DNA of 64,000 nucleotides from Mycolicibacterium rhodesiae JS60. Lineage in GTDB: Bacteria > Actinomycetota > Actinomycetes > Mycobacteriales > Mycobacteriaceae. The notes below the pieces were generated by a model, which saw only the letters and a list, made by a program, of their open reading frames with translations, made no database searches and was not told the origin of the DNA. Made by a program: the position numbers and the translations under genes. The stretch lies in the NCBI GenBank assembly GCA_000230935.2, contig AGIQ01000001.1, positions 496,001 to 560,000 of the forward strand. The letters run 5' to 3'. Position 1 is the stretch's first letter. Every line of letters starts with the position of its first letter. Of the stretch, positions 17,795 through 27,714 are shown in pieces.

Positions 17795-19129
17795 ATGAGA
17801 ACGGCCGTCATCGGCGGCGGCATCGCCGGGCTCGGAGCAGCACGCAGGATTGCGCAGGCTGGCGGTGTGCCGGTGGTCTTCGAATCCGGTGACAGGGTCG
17901 GGGGGCGGATCAAGACTGTTCGTCGCGACAGGCTGGTCTTCGATGTCGGCGCGTTCATCTACCTCGGAAGCTATGCGCAATCGGCGCAGGAAATGCTCGA
18001 CGTCGGCCTGGGCGCGCAGATGCACAAGTTCGACGCGTTCGGGGCGATGCCCCGCTGGGATCGATTGAACTTCCTCGATCTCCGCAAGCCACTCAAAGTC
18101 CTTGGCACGCCCTATCTTTCGACAAGAAGTAAGTTCACGCTGGTAAAGTTGCTCCGCCTCCTGGGAAGGCATTGGAAAGATCTCAACTACACCGACGCCA
18201 GTGGCATCGCCGCGATCGACACCGAAACGGTCAGTCAGTACTGCCGGCGCGAACTCAATCAGGAGATCCTTGACTACATCGCCGCCGTCGTCATCCGTGG
18301 GCCTTGGCTCAGCGATCCGGCGTATGCATCTGTCGGACAACTGCTGTGGACGTTGAAGAACTTCTTCAAACCGTACTTCTACGGTCTTGACGGCGGCATG
18401 GACGCATTGCCGACGGCGATGGCGGCCAGCCTGGGCGATGTGCGGCTCTCGACGACAGCGCTCAACGTGACGGACAACGGCAGAACCGTGGAGGTGACCT
18501 ACCAACGTGACGGAGCCGAGCATACGGAGGACTTCGCCAATGTCGTGATCGCCACCACAGCGGGCGCAGCGCTGAACGTGTATCCGCAGCTGTCGGGTTT
18601 TGCGCGCGAGTTCTACGAGAACACTGAGTACATCTGCAGTGTCAATACTCACTTGGCGTTAGCTCGACGGCCGGACAATCCCGCTACGTACATCATGTGT
18701 TCGCCCCGCGAGCAGCCCGACCTGTGCGGGGTGATCGTCGATCACCTCAAAGCCAACCACCGCTGCGCTGCCGAGCAGGGCATGATTACCGCCTTCTGCC
18801 GCCACGAGTGGTGCCTCGAACACCTCGATGCGCCTGACGAGAAGATTCTTGATGCCGTCCTCGGGTTCCTCAAGCCGTATTACGGCGACCTCGGATCTTC
18901 GCTCTGCGATTATGAAATCGGCCGATGGCGGGACGTCGTACCCATGATGCCGAAGGGACGCTTTACCGCAGTCGACCGCTTCATGCGGGAAACCGATCCC
19001 GCCGCACGTGTCCAACTGGCCGGTGATATCGGCCCGATCCCGGGTGTCAACGGTGCATTGGTATCGGGCAAGGCCGCGGGTGACCGGATCGCCGCGCAAC
19101 TCGCCATCAAGCCAACGGCGCCGGGTTGA
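17795..19129 (+). CDS. FAD-dependent amine-oxidase-like oxidoreductase
   Basis: 444 aa. The N-terminal Rossmann motif IGGGIAGLGAARRIAQAGG (residues 6-24) and the following GDRVGGRIKT are the hallmarks of the amine oxidase/protoporphyrinogen oxidase/phytoene desaturase superfamily. The C-terminal QLAGDIGPIPGVNGALVSGK closes the FAD site. The substrate cannot be inferred. The ATG at 17795 is 8 bases after AAGGTGA; an upstream GTG (17783) would add four residues. As the only clear enzyme of the cluster, it probably modifies the lipid or polyketide-like molecule the membrane proteins handle (inference). Confidence 0.85.
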   Translation: MRTAVIGGGIAGLGAARRIAQAGGVPVVFESGDRVGGRIKTVRRDRLVFDVGAFIYLGSYAQSAQEMLDVGLGAQMHKFDAFGAMPRWDRLNFLDLRKPLKVLGTPYLSTRSKFTLVKLLRLLGRHWKDLNYTDASGIAAIDTETVSQYCRRELNQEILDYIAAVVIRGPWLSDPAYASVGQLLWTLKNFFKPYFYGLDGGMDALPTAMAASLGDVRLSTTALNVTDNGRTVEVTYQRDGAEHTEDFANVVIATTAGAALNVYPQLSGFAREFYENTEYICSVNTHLALARRPDNPATYIMCSPREQPDLCGVIVDHLKANHRCAAEQGMITAFCRHEWCLEHLDAPDEKILDAVLGFLKPYYGDLGSSLCDYEIGRWRDVVPMMPKGRFTAVDRFMRETDPAARVQLAGDIGPIPGVNGALVSGKAAGDRIAAQLAIKPTAPG

Positions 19130-19187
19130 CGGCACCCCCGCGACACCTCGCCGAAATCGTCATGGCACGCTTCTATCCCGCTGCGGC

Positions 19188-19661
19188 TCAGGCCTTCTCC
19201 CGCAGATAGTTCAGCACTGTTGCCCAGTCCGGGAATTCGGCGGAGCCGAAGTGGATCCATTCGCCATTGAAGCGCTCGGCGCCGTTGTTGGGCCGGTCGT
19301 CGATGAGGAAATCGCCGCGGTTGAGGTCCTTGTGATGGGTGAGGATGAGCCGCTTGTAGGCCGGCGAATCCTCCTCGGCGCCAAGGTGTTCGTGTACCCA
19401 CTCGATCTTGTGCTGCCAGCCCGACGGGTTGCGCCACGGCGCGGTCGAGAGCAGGTAGGTGTCGAACAGGTCCGACAGCTCGGTGAACGCCTCGATCGCG
19501 CCGGGCATCGAGCGCATCAACGCGAAGATACCCGGCGCCTCGTCCATCCGGCCGTGGTACTTCTCGACCACGACCGGGTCGAGGCCCTCGATCCGATGGC
19601 CGAAGTCGACCATCGTGTTGTCGAGGTCGATGTAGAGGATCTTGCGGCGGTGCTGCGTCAC
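19188..19661 (-). CDS. HAD-superfamily 5'(3')-deoxyribonucleotidase-like phosphatase
   Basis: 157 aa. The N-terminal DLDNTMVD is HAD motif I with the nucleophile Asp and the general acid two residues later. STAPW carries the motif II Ser/Thr and DDRPNN the late acidic motif, in the order seen in NT5C-type nucleotidases. It would remove phosphate from (deoxy)nucleoside monophosphates. GTG start without a clear ribosome-binding site, 7 bases after the VOC gene stop, so co-transcribed with it. Confidence 0.82.
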   Translation of the reverse strand: MTQHRRKILYIDLDNTMVDFGHRIEGLDPVVVEKYHGRMDEAPGIFALMRSMPGAIEAFTELSDLFDTYLLSTAPWRNPSGWQHKIEWVHEHLGAEEDSPAYKRLILTHHKDLNRGDFLIDDRPNNGAERFNGEWIHFGSAEFPDWATVLNYLREKA

Positions 19662-19668
19662 ATGAGCA

Positions 19669-20118
19669 TCATGCCTGGCTCATGGCCTGTTGGATCTCTT
19701 CGTAGCTGACCTCGCGGACCGGCTGGCCCAGCGACCACTGGTGGCCGAACGGGTCGACGACCATGCCGTAGCGATCGCCCCAGAACTGGTCTTCGAGCGG
19801 CATCACGACGGTGGCGCCGGCGTCGACCGCCTGCTGAAACTTCGCGTCGACGTCGGTCACGGTCAGGTGGATGGTCACCGGGGTGCCGCCAAGGGCGGGC
19901 GGGGTTGTCGACTTACCGCCGGACATCTCCGGGAAATCGTCGTTGAGCATCACCGTGGACCCGTTGATCTCGACGGCGGCATGAACCAGCTTGCCATCGG
20001 GACGGGGGACCCGACCGATTTCGACGGCACCGAACGCCTTGACGTAGAAGTCAATTGCCGCGGGCGCGTCGTCGACGACCAGGTGCGGGGACAGCGAGGG
20101 TTGTACATCGATCGGCAT
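19669..20118 (-). CDS. VOC-fold (PhnB/glyoxalase-like) protein
   Basis: 149 aa. Paired beta-alpha-beta-beta-beta modules: LSPHLVVDDAPAAIDFYVKA, then PVTIHLTVTDVDAKFQQAVD, ending in DRYGMVVDPFGHQWSLG. The FGHQW segment is typical of the PhnB-like subgroup. Metal ligands of true glyoxalase I are only partly present, so the activity is unknown. ATG preceded by AGGAGA. Corresponds by order to M. tuberculosis Rv0887c (152 aa). Confidence 0.85.
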   Translation of the reverse strand: MPIDVQPSLSPHLVVDDAPAAIDFYVKAFGAVEIGRVPRPDGKLVHAAVEINGSTVMLNDDFPEMSGGKSTTPPALGGTPVTIHLTVTDVDAKFQQAVDAGATVVMPLEDQFWGDRYGMVVDPFGHQWSLGQPVREVSYEEIQQAMSQA

Positions 20119-20246
20119 GGCAGTCTCCTATCGTTCACGGCGGCCCGGCGGACCGCCTCGGAGTTGTAGACATCACGGGCGAGCAGAACTCATCGCCCAC
20201 GCTCCATACAACCATCAGGGGCCGACAGAAACGGCCCGCAGTGGAG

Positions 20247-20252
20247 TACGGT
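20247..20252 (+). promoter_or_regulatory. candidate -10 (TACGGT) for the metabolite symporter
   Basis: TACGGT fits TANNNT. Predicted start near 20259 leaves a 20-nt leader that contains the GGGAGG ribosome-binding site of the downstream gene. Confidence 0.35.
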
Positions 20253-20278
20253 TCGGGGCTGACACAGGGAGGCCGACG

Positions 20279-21616
20279 ATGACCACCACGACAGTGCCGC
20301 GGTCGAGCGCCGCCGAAACCCGGCGGGCCATCTGGAACACGATCCGAGGGTCGTCGGGCAACCTGGTCGAGTGGTATGACGTCTACGTCTACACCGTGTT
20401 CGCAACCTATTTCGAGGGCCAGTTCTTCGACCAGTCCGAGAAGAACTCGACGGTGTACGTCTATGCGATATTCGCGATTACCTTCGTGATGCGCCCGGTC
20501 GGGTCGTGGTTCTTCGGGCGGTTCGCCGACCGGCGAGGCCGGCGGGCGGCGCTGACGGTGAGCGTGTCGTTGATGGCGTTGTGCTCGTTGGTGATTGCGG
20601 TGGTGCCGTCACAGGCGGTGATCGGGATGGCGGCGCCGATCGTCCTGATCGTGGCTCGGCTGGTGCAGGGTTTCGCGACAGGTGGTGAGTACGGCACGTC
20701 GGCGACCTACATGTCGGAGGCGGCGACGCGGGAGCGGCGCGGCTTCTTCTCGTCGTTCCAGTACGTGACGCTGGTCGGTGGTCACGTACTGGCGCAGTTC
20801 ACGCTGCTGATCCTGCAGTCGGTCCTCAACGATGACCAGTTGCGCGAATTCGGTTGGCGCATCGCGTTCGCCGTGGGTGGCGTAGCGGCGGTGGTGGTGT
20901 TCTGGCTGCGCCGCACGATGGACGAGTCGCTGTCCGAGGAGGTCATCGAGGCGACCAAGGCGGGGGAGGACCGCGATGCGGGATCGATGCGGGCGCTATT
21001 CACGCAATACTGGCGGCCGCTGCTGCTGTGCTTCCTGATCACCCTGGGCGGCACGGTGGCGTTCTACACCTACAGCGTCAACGCGCCGGCGATCGTCAAG
21101 ACCGCGTTCAAGGGTGAGGGCATGACGGCGACGTGGGTGAACCTGACCGGGCTGATCTTCTTGATGTTGCTGCAGCCGGTGGGCGGCATCGTCAGTGACC
21201 GGATCGGGCGTAAGCCGATGTTGGTGTTCTTCGGTGTCGGCGGGCTGTTCTACACCTATGTCCTCATCACGTTCCTTCCCGAGACACGCTCGCCGCTGGC
21301 GTCTTTCGCGCTGGTCGCGGTCGGTTATGTGATCCTGACCGGGTACACCTCGATCAACGCGCTGGTGAAGTCGGAGCTGTTTCCGGCGCAGGTGCGGGCA
21401 CTCGGTGTAGGGGTCGGCTATGCGCTCGCCAACTCCATCTTCGGCGGGACGGCGCCGCTGGTCTACCAGGCGGCCAAGGAGCACGGTCAGGTACCGCTGT
21501 TCATCGCCTACGTCACGGCCTGCATCGCGGTGTCGCTGGTGGTGTACGTGTTCTTCCTGCGCAACAAGGCCGAGACGTATCTGGACCGGGAGCGCGGCTC
21601 GGCATTCGGGGCGTGA
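20279..21616 (+). CDS. MFS metabolite:proton symporter (KgtP/ProP type)
   Basis: 445 aa, 12 predicted helices. SGNLVEWYDVYVYTVFATYF in TM1 is the hallmark of the metabolite:H+ symporter family (alpha-ketoglutarate, proline/betaine, shikimate carriers). The MFS loop motif is FGRFADRRGRRAALT, repeated in the second half as SDRIGRKPML. LVQGFATGGEYG lies in TM4-5. Substrate not predictable, but the citrate synthase next door makes a dicarboxylate plausible (weak inference). ATG with GGGAGG site; convergent with citA. Confidence 0.88.
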   Translation: MTTTTVPRSSAAETRRAIWNTIRGSSGNLVEWYDVYVYTVFATYFEGQFFDQSEKNSTVYVYAIFAITFVMRPVGSWFFGRFADRRGRRAALTVSVSLMALCSLVIAVVPSQAVIGMAAPIVLIVARLVQGFATGGEYGTSATYMSEAATRERRGFFSSFQYVTLVGGHVLAQFTLLILQSVLNDDQLREFGWRIAFAVGGVAAVVVFWLRRTMDESLSEEVIEATKAGEDRDAGSMRALFTQYWRPLLLCFLITLGGTVAFYTYSVNAPAIVKTAFKGEGMTATWVNLTGLIFLMLLQPVGGIVSDRIGRKPMLVFFGVGGLFYTYVLITFLPETRSPLASFALVAVGYVILTGYTSINALVKSELFPAQVRALGVGVGYALANSIFGGTAPLVYQAAKEHGQVPLFIAYVTACIAVSLVVYVFFLRNKAETYLDRERGSAFGA

Positions 21617-21632
21617 TCAGCCAGACCGCCCA

Positions 21633-22757
21633 CTAGAGGGCCGCGTGCGCGATCTCGTTCCAGCCGTCGACCGCGTCCACCGGGCGGGGCGCAGGCCCCA
21701 CGTAGATCGCCGACGGGCGAACCAGCTTGCCGAGCCGCTTCTGCTCGAGGATGTGGGCGCACCATCCGGCGGTCCGCCCACAGGTGAACATGGCCGGCAT
21801 CATCTTGGCCGGGACCTGGGCGAAGTCGAGGATCACGGCGGCCCAGAACTCGACATTGGTCTCGATCGCCCGGTCCGGCCGGCGCTCACGGAGTTCGGCC
21901 AGTGCCGCCTGCTCGAGCGCGATCGCGATCTCGTACCGCGGCGCGGCCAGCCGCTTCGCTGTGGCACGCAACACTCGCGCGCGGGGGTCCTCGGCGCGGT
22001 AGACCCGGTGGCCGAAGCCCATCAGCTTCTCGTTGCGGTCCAGCACGCCCTTGACCACCGCCCGGGCATCCCCGGCGCGCTCGACCTCTTCGAGCATGGG
22101 CAGCACCCGCGCCGGTGCACCGCCGTGCAGTGGCCCGCTCATCGCGCCGATCGCACCCGAGAGGGCGGCCGCGACGTCGGCCCCGGTGGAGGCGATCACC
22201 CGCGCGGTGAACGTCGAGGCGTTCATGCCGTGCTCGGCTGCCGACACCCAGTAGGCGTCGATCGCTTCGACGTGCCGCGGATCAGGGTCGCCTTGCCAGC
22301 GGGTCATAAAACGTTCTGTGACAGTGGAGCATTCGTCGATGACGCGCTGCGGCACGGCGGGCTGATAGATACCGCGCGCAGACTGCGCGACATAGGACAG
22401 CGCCATCACCGACGCGCGGGCCAGGTGATCGCGGGCGGTCTCGCCGTCGATGTCGAGCAGCGGCGCGTAACCCCAGATCGGCGCCAGCATCGCCAGGCCG
22501 GCCTGCACGTCGACCCGCACATCACCGGTGTGGATCGGCAGCGGGAACGGCTCGGCGGGGGGCAGGCCGTCGCCGAACCGGCCGTCGACCAGCAGGGCCC
22601 AGGCGTCGCCGAACGTGACCCGATTGCCGACCAGATCCTCGATGTCGACGCCGCGGTAGCGCAGTGCACCGCCGTCTTTGTCTGGCTCGGCGATCTCGGT
22701 GGTGAAGGCCACCACACCTTCCAGGCCGGGCACGAAATCGTCGGGCACCACAGTCAT
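21633..22757 (-). CDS. citA: Citrate synthase 2 (CitA)
   Basis: 374 aa, matching M. tuberculosis Rv0889c (373 aa). Condenses acetyl-CoA or a related acyl-CoA with oxaloacetate. Active-site segments: SAAEHGMNASTFTARVIAST, GPLHGGAPARVL (catalytic His) and GFGHRVYRAEDPRA (second His). It is clearly distinct from gltA2 in this window, which has the longer N-terminal domain, so the organism keeps both isoforms 3.5 kb apart. Divergent from pdxH. Confidence 0.93.
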   Translation of the reverse strand: MTVVPDDFVPGLEGVVAFTTEIAEPDKDGGALRYRGVDIEDLVGNRVTFGDAWALLVDGRFGDGLPPAEPFPLPIHTGDVRVDVQAGLAMLAPIWGYAPLLDIDGETARDHLARASVMALSYVAQSARGIYQPAVPQRVIDECSTVTERFMTRWQGDPDPRHVEAIDAYWVSAAEHGMNASTFTARVIASTGADVAAALSGAIGAMSGPLHGGAPARVLPMLEEVERAGDARAVVKGVLDRNEKLMGFGHRVYRAEDPRARVLRATAKRLAAPRYEIAIALEQAALAELRERRPDRAIETNVEFWAAVILDFAQVPAKMMPAMFTCGRTAGWCAHILEQKRLGKLVRPSAIYVGPAPRPVDAVDGWNEIAHAAL

Positions 22758-22829
22758 GTTCTGGATTCTCCCACTCGTCGATCGCGCCCCCGCTACCGGC
22801 CGGTAACAGCCGCTCAGCAGCTTCGGGCG

Positions 22830-22835
22830 TACCGT
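22830..22835 (+). promoter_or_regulatory. -10 element (TACCGT) of leaderless pdxH
   Basis: TACCGT ends 6 nt before the GTG at 22842, consistent with a leaderless transcript and favouring this start over the internal ATG at 22881. Confidence 0.5.
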
Positions 22836-22841
22836 TGATCC

Positions 22842-23537
22842 GTGGAAATTCCAGAAGGCGGGAGCGGAGCGACTGGGGATATGGCCGAGCGTGATCGCCT
22901 CGCGGCGATGCGGGTGGAGTACGGCTCGGTCGAGAAGGACGGCAGCACCGACCTCGATGTCGACTGGCTCGCGCAGGGCTGGCTTGCCTTGCTGCACAGG
23001 TGGATAGCCGACGCGGAGGCCGCCGGAATCGCCGAGCCCAACGCCATGGTGCTGGCCACCGTCGATTCGGGAAGACCCGTCAGCCGCGCAGTGTTGTGCA
23101 AAAGCGTGGACGAGACCGGGATCACCTTCTACACCAATTACGACTCCGCCAAGGGCCATCAGCTCGCGGCGACCCCGTACGCCTCGGTGACCTTCCCCTG
23201 GTTCGCCCTGGGCCGTCAGGTACACATCCGCGGCGCGGTGACCAAGGTCAGCGCCGAGGAGACCGCCCGGTACTGGGCGTGGCGGCCGCGCGGGTCGCAG
23301 CTCGGCGCGTGGGCGTCGGCTCAGTCCCGCCCGATCGGCTCCCGCGCCGAGCTGCTGAATCAGCTCGCGCAAGCGACCGAACGTTTCGCCGGTGACGAGC
23401 AGGTCCCGCTACCCCCGCACTGGGGCGGCTACCGGATCGCCCCGGAGGTCGTCGAGTTCTGGCAGGGCCGAGAGAACCGGGTGCACAACCGCATTCGGGT
23501 ATCGGGTAGCACCCGCATCGAGCGGCTGCAGCCCTAG
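22842..23537 (+). CDS. pdxH: Pyridoxamine 5'-phosphate oxidase PdxH
   Basis: 231 aa. FMN flavoprotein oxidising pyridoxine/pyridoxamine phosphate to PLP. Family motifs: [20 protein letters not shown] (strand plus FMN-phosphate binding), [23 protein letters not shown], and the C-terminal signature [14 protein letters not shown] with R-x-H for the substrate phosphate. The C-terminus IERLQP is the usual family ending. Two bases separate it from the MFS gene, so the two are co-transcribed. Confidence 0.94.
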   Translation: MEIPEGGSGATGDMAERDRLAAMRVEYGSVEKDGSTDLDVDWLAQGWLALLHRWIADAEAAGIAEPNAMVLATVDSGRPVSRAVLCKSVDETGITFYTNYDSAKGHQLAATPYASVTFPWFALGRQVHIRGAVTKVSAEETARYWAWRPRGSQLGAWASAQSRPIGSRAELLNQLAQATERFAGDEQVPLPPHWGGYRIAPEVVEFWQGRENRVHNRIRVSGSTRIERLQP

Positions 23538-23539
23538 CG

Positions 23540-24814
23540 GTGGCGCGGCTTTTCGCCGACACCACCCCACTGCGAACGCCGGATTTCCGCCGGCTGTGGG
23601 TGGCCGGCATCGTCACGGTCATCGGGGCCAACCTCACCATCTTCGCCGTCCCCGTGCAGTTGTACGCGCTCACCCAGAATTCGGCCTATGTCGGTCTGGC
23701 CGGATTGTTCGCCCTGGTTCCGCTGATCGTGTTCGGGCTGCTGGGCGGGGCCTGGGCCGACGCGATGGACCGGCGGGTGCTGTTGATCATCACCTCCTGC
23801 GGGCTGGGCGTGTCCTCGGCGCTGCTGTGGCTGCAGGCCGCGCTCGGGCTGAACAACGTGTGGGTGGTGCTGTGCTTGCTCTCGGTACAGCAGGCGTTCT
23901 ATGCGATCGACAGCCCCACCCGGGCGGCGGCGATACCCCGCATGCTGCCCGGTGATCAGCTGGCGTCGGCGAACTCACTGAACTTCACGGTGTTCCAGTT
24001 CGGTGCCATCGTCGGCCCGCTGCTGGCCGGCGTGATGCTGCGCTGGGTCGACCTGTCCGCGCTGTATCTGATCGATGCCCTCACCTGCGTGGTGCCGATC
24101 TGGGTGGCCTGCCGGCTCGCTCCGATACCGCCGTCCAACGGCGGCAGCGGCAAGGGGCTGGCTGCCGTTCGCTCCGTTCTCGAGGGCTTCCGCTTCCTGT
24201 CCGGCAACCGGGTGGTGCTGATGTCCTTCGTCGTGGACCTGATTGCGATGATCCTGGGCATGCCGCGGGCGCTGTTCCCCGAGATGGCGCATCAGAGTTT
24301 CGGTGGCCCCATCGAGGGCGGCACGACCATCGCGCTGCTGGCGGCCGCGATGTCGATAGGTGCGGTGGCGGGCGGGGTGTTCTCCGGCTGGTTTCCCCTC
24401 ATCCGGCGTCAGGGCCTGGCCGTGGTGATCTCGATCGTGGTGTGGGGCGTGGCGATGATCGGTTTCGGTGTGGCGGGCGGACTGGCACACGGCGGCGCCG
24501 GCACGATGCTGTGGATTGCCGTGGCGTTCTTGGCAATCGGTGGCGCGGCCGACATGGTCTCGGCGGCGTTCCGGTCGACCATCTTGCAGCAGGTGGCCTC
24601 CGACGATCTGCGTGGCCGACTGCAAGGTGTGTTCACGGTCGTCGTCGCGGGCGGTCCCCGGCTGGCTGACGCGGCGCACGGCGCGGCGGCCGCGGTCGTC
24701 GGTACCACCGTCGCCGCGGCCGGCGGGGGCGTGCTCGTCGTGGTCGGTGTCCTCATCGCCGCCGCGGCGGTCCCGGTCTTTGTTCGCTACCGGGTGGTAC
24801 CGGCCAACTCGTAA
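23540..24814 (+). CDS. MFS efflux transporter, DHA3-like (Tet(V)-type)
   Basis: 424 aa, 12 predicted TMs. The start [19 protein letters not shown] resembles the EntS/Tet(V)/Tap branch of drug or siderophore exporters. The motif-A equivalent is [11 protein letters not shown]. Tet(V) was described from M. smegmatis; without a search I cannot say this is its ortholog. GTG start two bases after pdxH. Towards the C-terminus [17 protein letters not shown] is conserved in this branch. Confidence 0.8.
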   Translation: MARLFADTTPLRTPDFRRLWVAGIVTVIGANLTIFAVPVQLYALTQNSAYVGLAGLFALVPLIVFGLLGGAWADAMDRRVLLIITSCGLGVSSALLWLQAALGLNNVWVVLCLLSVQQAFYAIDSPTRAAAIPRMLPGDQLASANSLNFTVFQFGAIVGPLLAGVMLRWVDLSALYLIDALTCVVPIWVACRLAPIPPSNGGSGKGLAAVRSVLEGFRFLSGNRVVLMSFVVDLIAMILGMPRALFPEMAHQSFGGPIEGGTTIALLAAAMSIGAVAGGVFSGWFPLIRRQGLAVVISIVVWGVAMIGFGVAGGLAHGGAGTMLWIAVAFLAIGGAADMVSAAFRSTILQQVASDDLRGRLQGVFTVVVAGGPRLADAAHGAAAAVVGTTVAAAGGGVLVVVGVLIAAAAVPVFVRYRVVPANS

Positions 24815-24830
24815 GCTGGGACGTTCCGAC

Positions 24831-24836
24831 TACGAT
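24831..24836 (+). promoter_or_regulatory. -10 element (TACGAT) of a leaderless TetR transcript
   Basis: TACGAT ends 7 nt before the GTG at 24844. No ribosome-binding site is present. Confidence 0.5.
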
Positions 24837-24843
24837 TGCTCAG

Positions 24844-25506
24844 GTGGCCGACGTCATCGCGCACGCACCGCCTGGGCTGCGCGAACGAAAGAAGCAACGA
24901 ACCCGCGCCATGCTGGTCGATGCCGCAGTGAGGTTGTGCATCGAGCACGGCTACGACAACACCACGGTGGAGCAGATCGCGGCCGCCGCCGAAGTGTCGC
25001 CCCGCACCTTCAGCCGGTATTTTCCGACCAAAGACTCGGTGATGATGACCGTGCTGGACGACCTGGTCCACGCCGCGGTGGGCGAGCTCGCCACGATCGA
25101 CGCCGACGTTCCGCCGCTGACCGCATTGGCGCGTGCGCACGCCCAGGCGCTGCGCCGGGTCCCGTCCGGCGACGTGACCGGTCTGACCATGCATCGCCTG
25201 GTCCTGATGGTCAACGTCATCTCCTCGTCGAGCGCACTGCGGCTCGCGGCCGCTGCGACCCGGCTGGTGCCCCTGGTCATCGGGGTGGCCGCCCGCCTTG
25301 GCGTCGACCCGAGGGACAAGCAGGTGGCGCTGATCGTGTCGATGTGGGGAGCGATCACCGCAGGTGCGTGGGGCCAGCTGGTGATCGGGCCCGACGATTA
25401 CGACGACTGCGCGGCCATCATGGCCGAGCGCCTCGAGACCACCTTCGGTGAATTCGTCGATATCGCCGCCATGGAAGTCCGACGGGGGCTACCCTCGACG
25501 CCTTGA
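24844..25506 (+). CDS. TetR-family regulator (tandem copy A)
   Basis: 220 aa. The HTH region spans residues 12-62: [20 protein letters not shown], then [20 protein letters not shown]. The C-terminal ligand domain diverges from copy B, which begins 40 bases after its stop. GLRExKKQRTR and the recognition helix are nearly identical in both, so they probably arose by duplication and may read related operators. The target is unknown; the upstream MFS exporter is the nearest candidate. Confidence 0.88.
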   Translation: MADVIAHAPPGLRERKKQRTRAMLVDAAVRLCIEHGYDNTTVEQIAAAAEVSPRTFSRYFPTKDSVMMTVLDDLVHAAVGELATIDADVPPLTALARAHAQALRRVPSGDVTGLTMHRLVLMVNVISSSSALRLAAAATRLVPLVIGVAARLGVDPRDKQVALIVSMWGAITAGAWGQLVIGPDDYDDCAAIMAERLETTFGEFVDIAAMEVRRGLPSTP

Positions 25507-25545
25507 CGTCCGGGGGCTCGCGAGAGGCGAGGGGGGTGGCGCGAC

Positions 25546-26187
25546 GTGGCTGTTCTCGCGAACGCTGCCGCCACCGGGCTCCGTGAACTCAAGAAACAAC
25601 GAACCAGAGCGACGCTGATCGACGCCGCCCTCCATCTGTGCATCGAGCAGGGTTACGAGAACACCACCGTCGAGCAGATCGCGGCCGCCGCGGAGATCGC
25701 GCCGCGCACCTTCAGCCGCTACTTCTCGAGTAAGGAGGCGGTGATCGTCGCCATCCTCGGTGGGGTCGCCGACGATGTGGCCGAGTGCTACGCCCGTCAG
25801 CCGACCGACATCACCCAGTACGAGGCGCTGGCCCGGGCCCACCTCGAGGTCTTTCGCAGCGCGCAGTACGGCAACCCCGATTCCGCGTCCTTCGAGCGGA
25901 TGCGGCTGTTGCTGACGATCGTGAACTCGGCGCCGGCGATCGGGCTGCGGCCGTTCATGTTCCGCGCCGACGGCCTCCACTACGCGGCGGTCGACGTCGC
26001 CGCGCGGCGGATGGGCGTGGCGACGTCTCATCCGGCCATCCGCATCCTGTTCGACACCTGGGCGGTGGTGATGGGGGTGGCCTGCCATGGCCTCGGAACC
26101 GCGGGCGGACCGCCGGTCGAACCCGACGTCCTGTGCACCCGGATCGAGTCGGCGTACGGCTTCTTCACCCGGCTCTGGGGGCAGTGA
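25546..26187 (+). CDS. TetR-family regulator (tandem copy B)
   Basis: 213 aa. The HTH reads GLRELKKQRTRATLIDAALH, then [21 protein letters not shown] distinct effector domain follows (MFRADGLHYAAVDVAARRMG). GTG start preceded by a purine-rich GAGGGGGG stretch. Located directly upstream of gltA2, from which it is separated by 115 bases with no strong operator-like dyad. Paralogue of copy A. Confidence 0.88.
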   Translation: MAVLANAAATGLRELKKQRTRATLIDAALHLCIEQGYENTTVEQIAAAAEIAPRTFSRYFSSKEAVIVAILGGVADDVAECYARQPTDITQYEALARAHLEVFRSAQYGNPDSASFERMRLLLTIVNSAPAIGLRPFMFRADGLHYAAVDVAARRMGVATSHPAIRILFDTWAVVMGVACHGLGTAGGPPVEPDVLCTRIESAYGFFTRLWGQ

Positions 26188-26302
26188 CCGTCCTCGCGAC
26201 GTACCCCCCGCGAACCCCCCGCGGGCGTGTCGGCAGAATAGCGACTACCTTCCACTAGTACGGACGCCGCAGCCGGCGTCGAAGAGCTCAGAAGGGGTTC
26301 AT

Positions 26303-27598
<1,296 letters not shown>

Positions 27599-27620
27599 CG
27601 TTCCCTGCGCGAGCAGACGT

Positions 27621-27656
27621 AAAAGCCCCCTTTCGACGGCGTGTCGGGGGGCTTTT
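27621..27656 (+). terminator. intrinsic terminator after gltA2
   Basis: Perfect 10-bp inverted repeat AAAAGCCCCC / GGGGGCTTTT around a 16-base loop, 22 bases after the gltA2 stop, ending in a T run. It is the clearest hairpin terminator in the window. Confidence 0.85.
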
Positions 27657-27678
27657 GTGTCTGCTGGGCCACACCCGC

Positions 27679-27714
27679 TTGACCATTGAACGGTTGTAGT
27701 TTCACAATGGTTGT
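27679..27714 (+). promoter_or_regulatory. promoter and dyad operator of the MFS-MarR operon
   Basis: TTGACC (27679-27684), an 18-bp spacer and CACAAT (27703-27708) end 6 nt before the GTG, so the transcript may be leaderless. The inverted repeat ACCATTG (27682-27688) / CAATGGT (27705-27711) spans -35 to -10. That is where a repressor such as the MarR encoded downstream would bind. Confidence 0.5.

Noticed and set aside
21420..22838. Long plus-strand frame covering citA
   Set aside because: No recognisable domain. citA on the minus strand has all citrate synthase motifs.
26188..26302. CCCGCGAACCCCCCGCGGG as an operator or terminator before gltA2
   Set aside because: Only short GC arms with an uneven centre and no T run; not better than background for this GC content.
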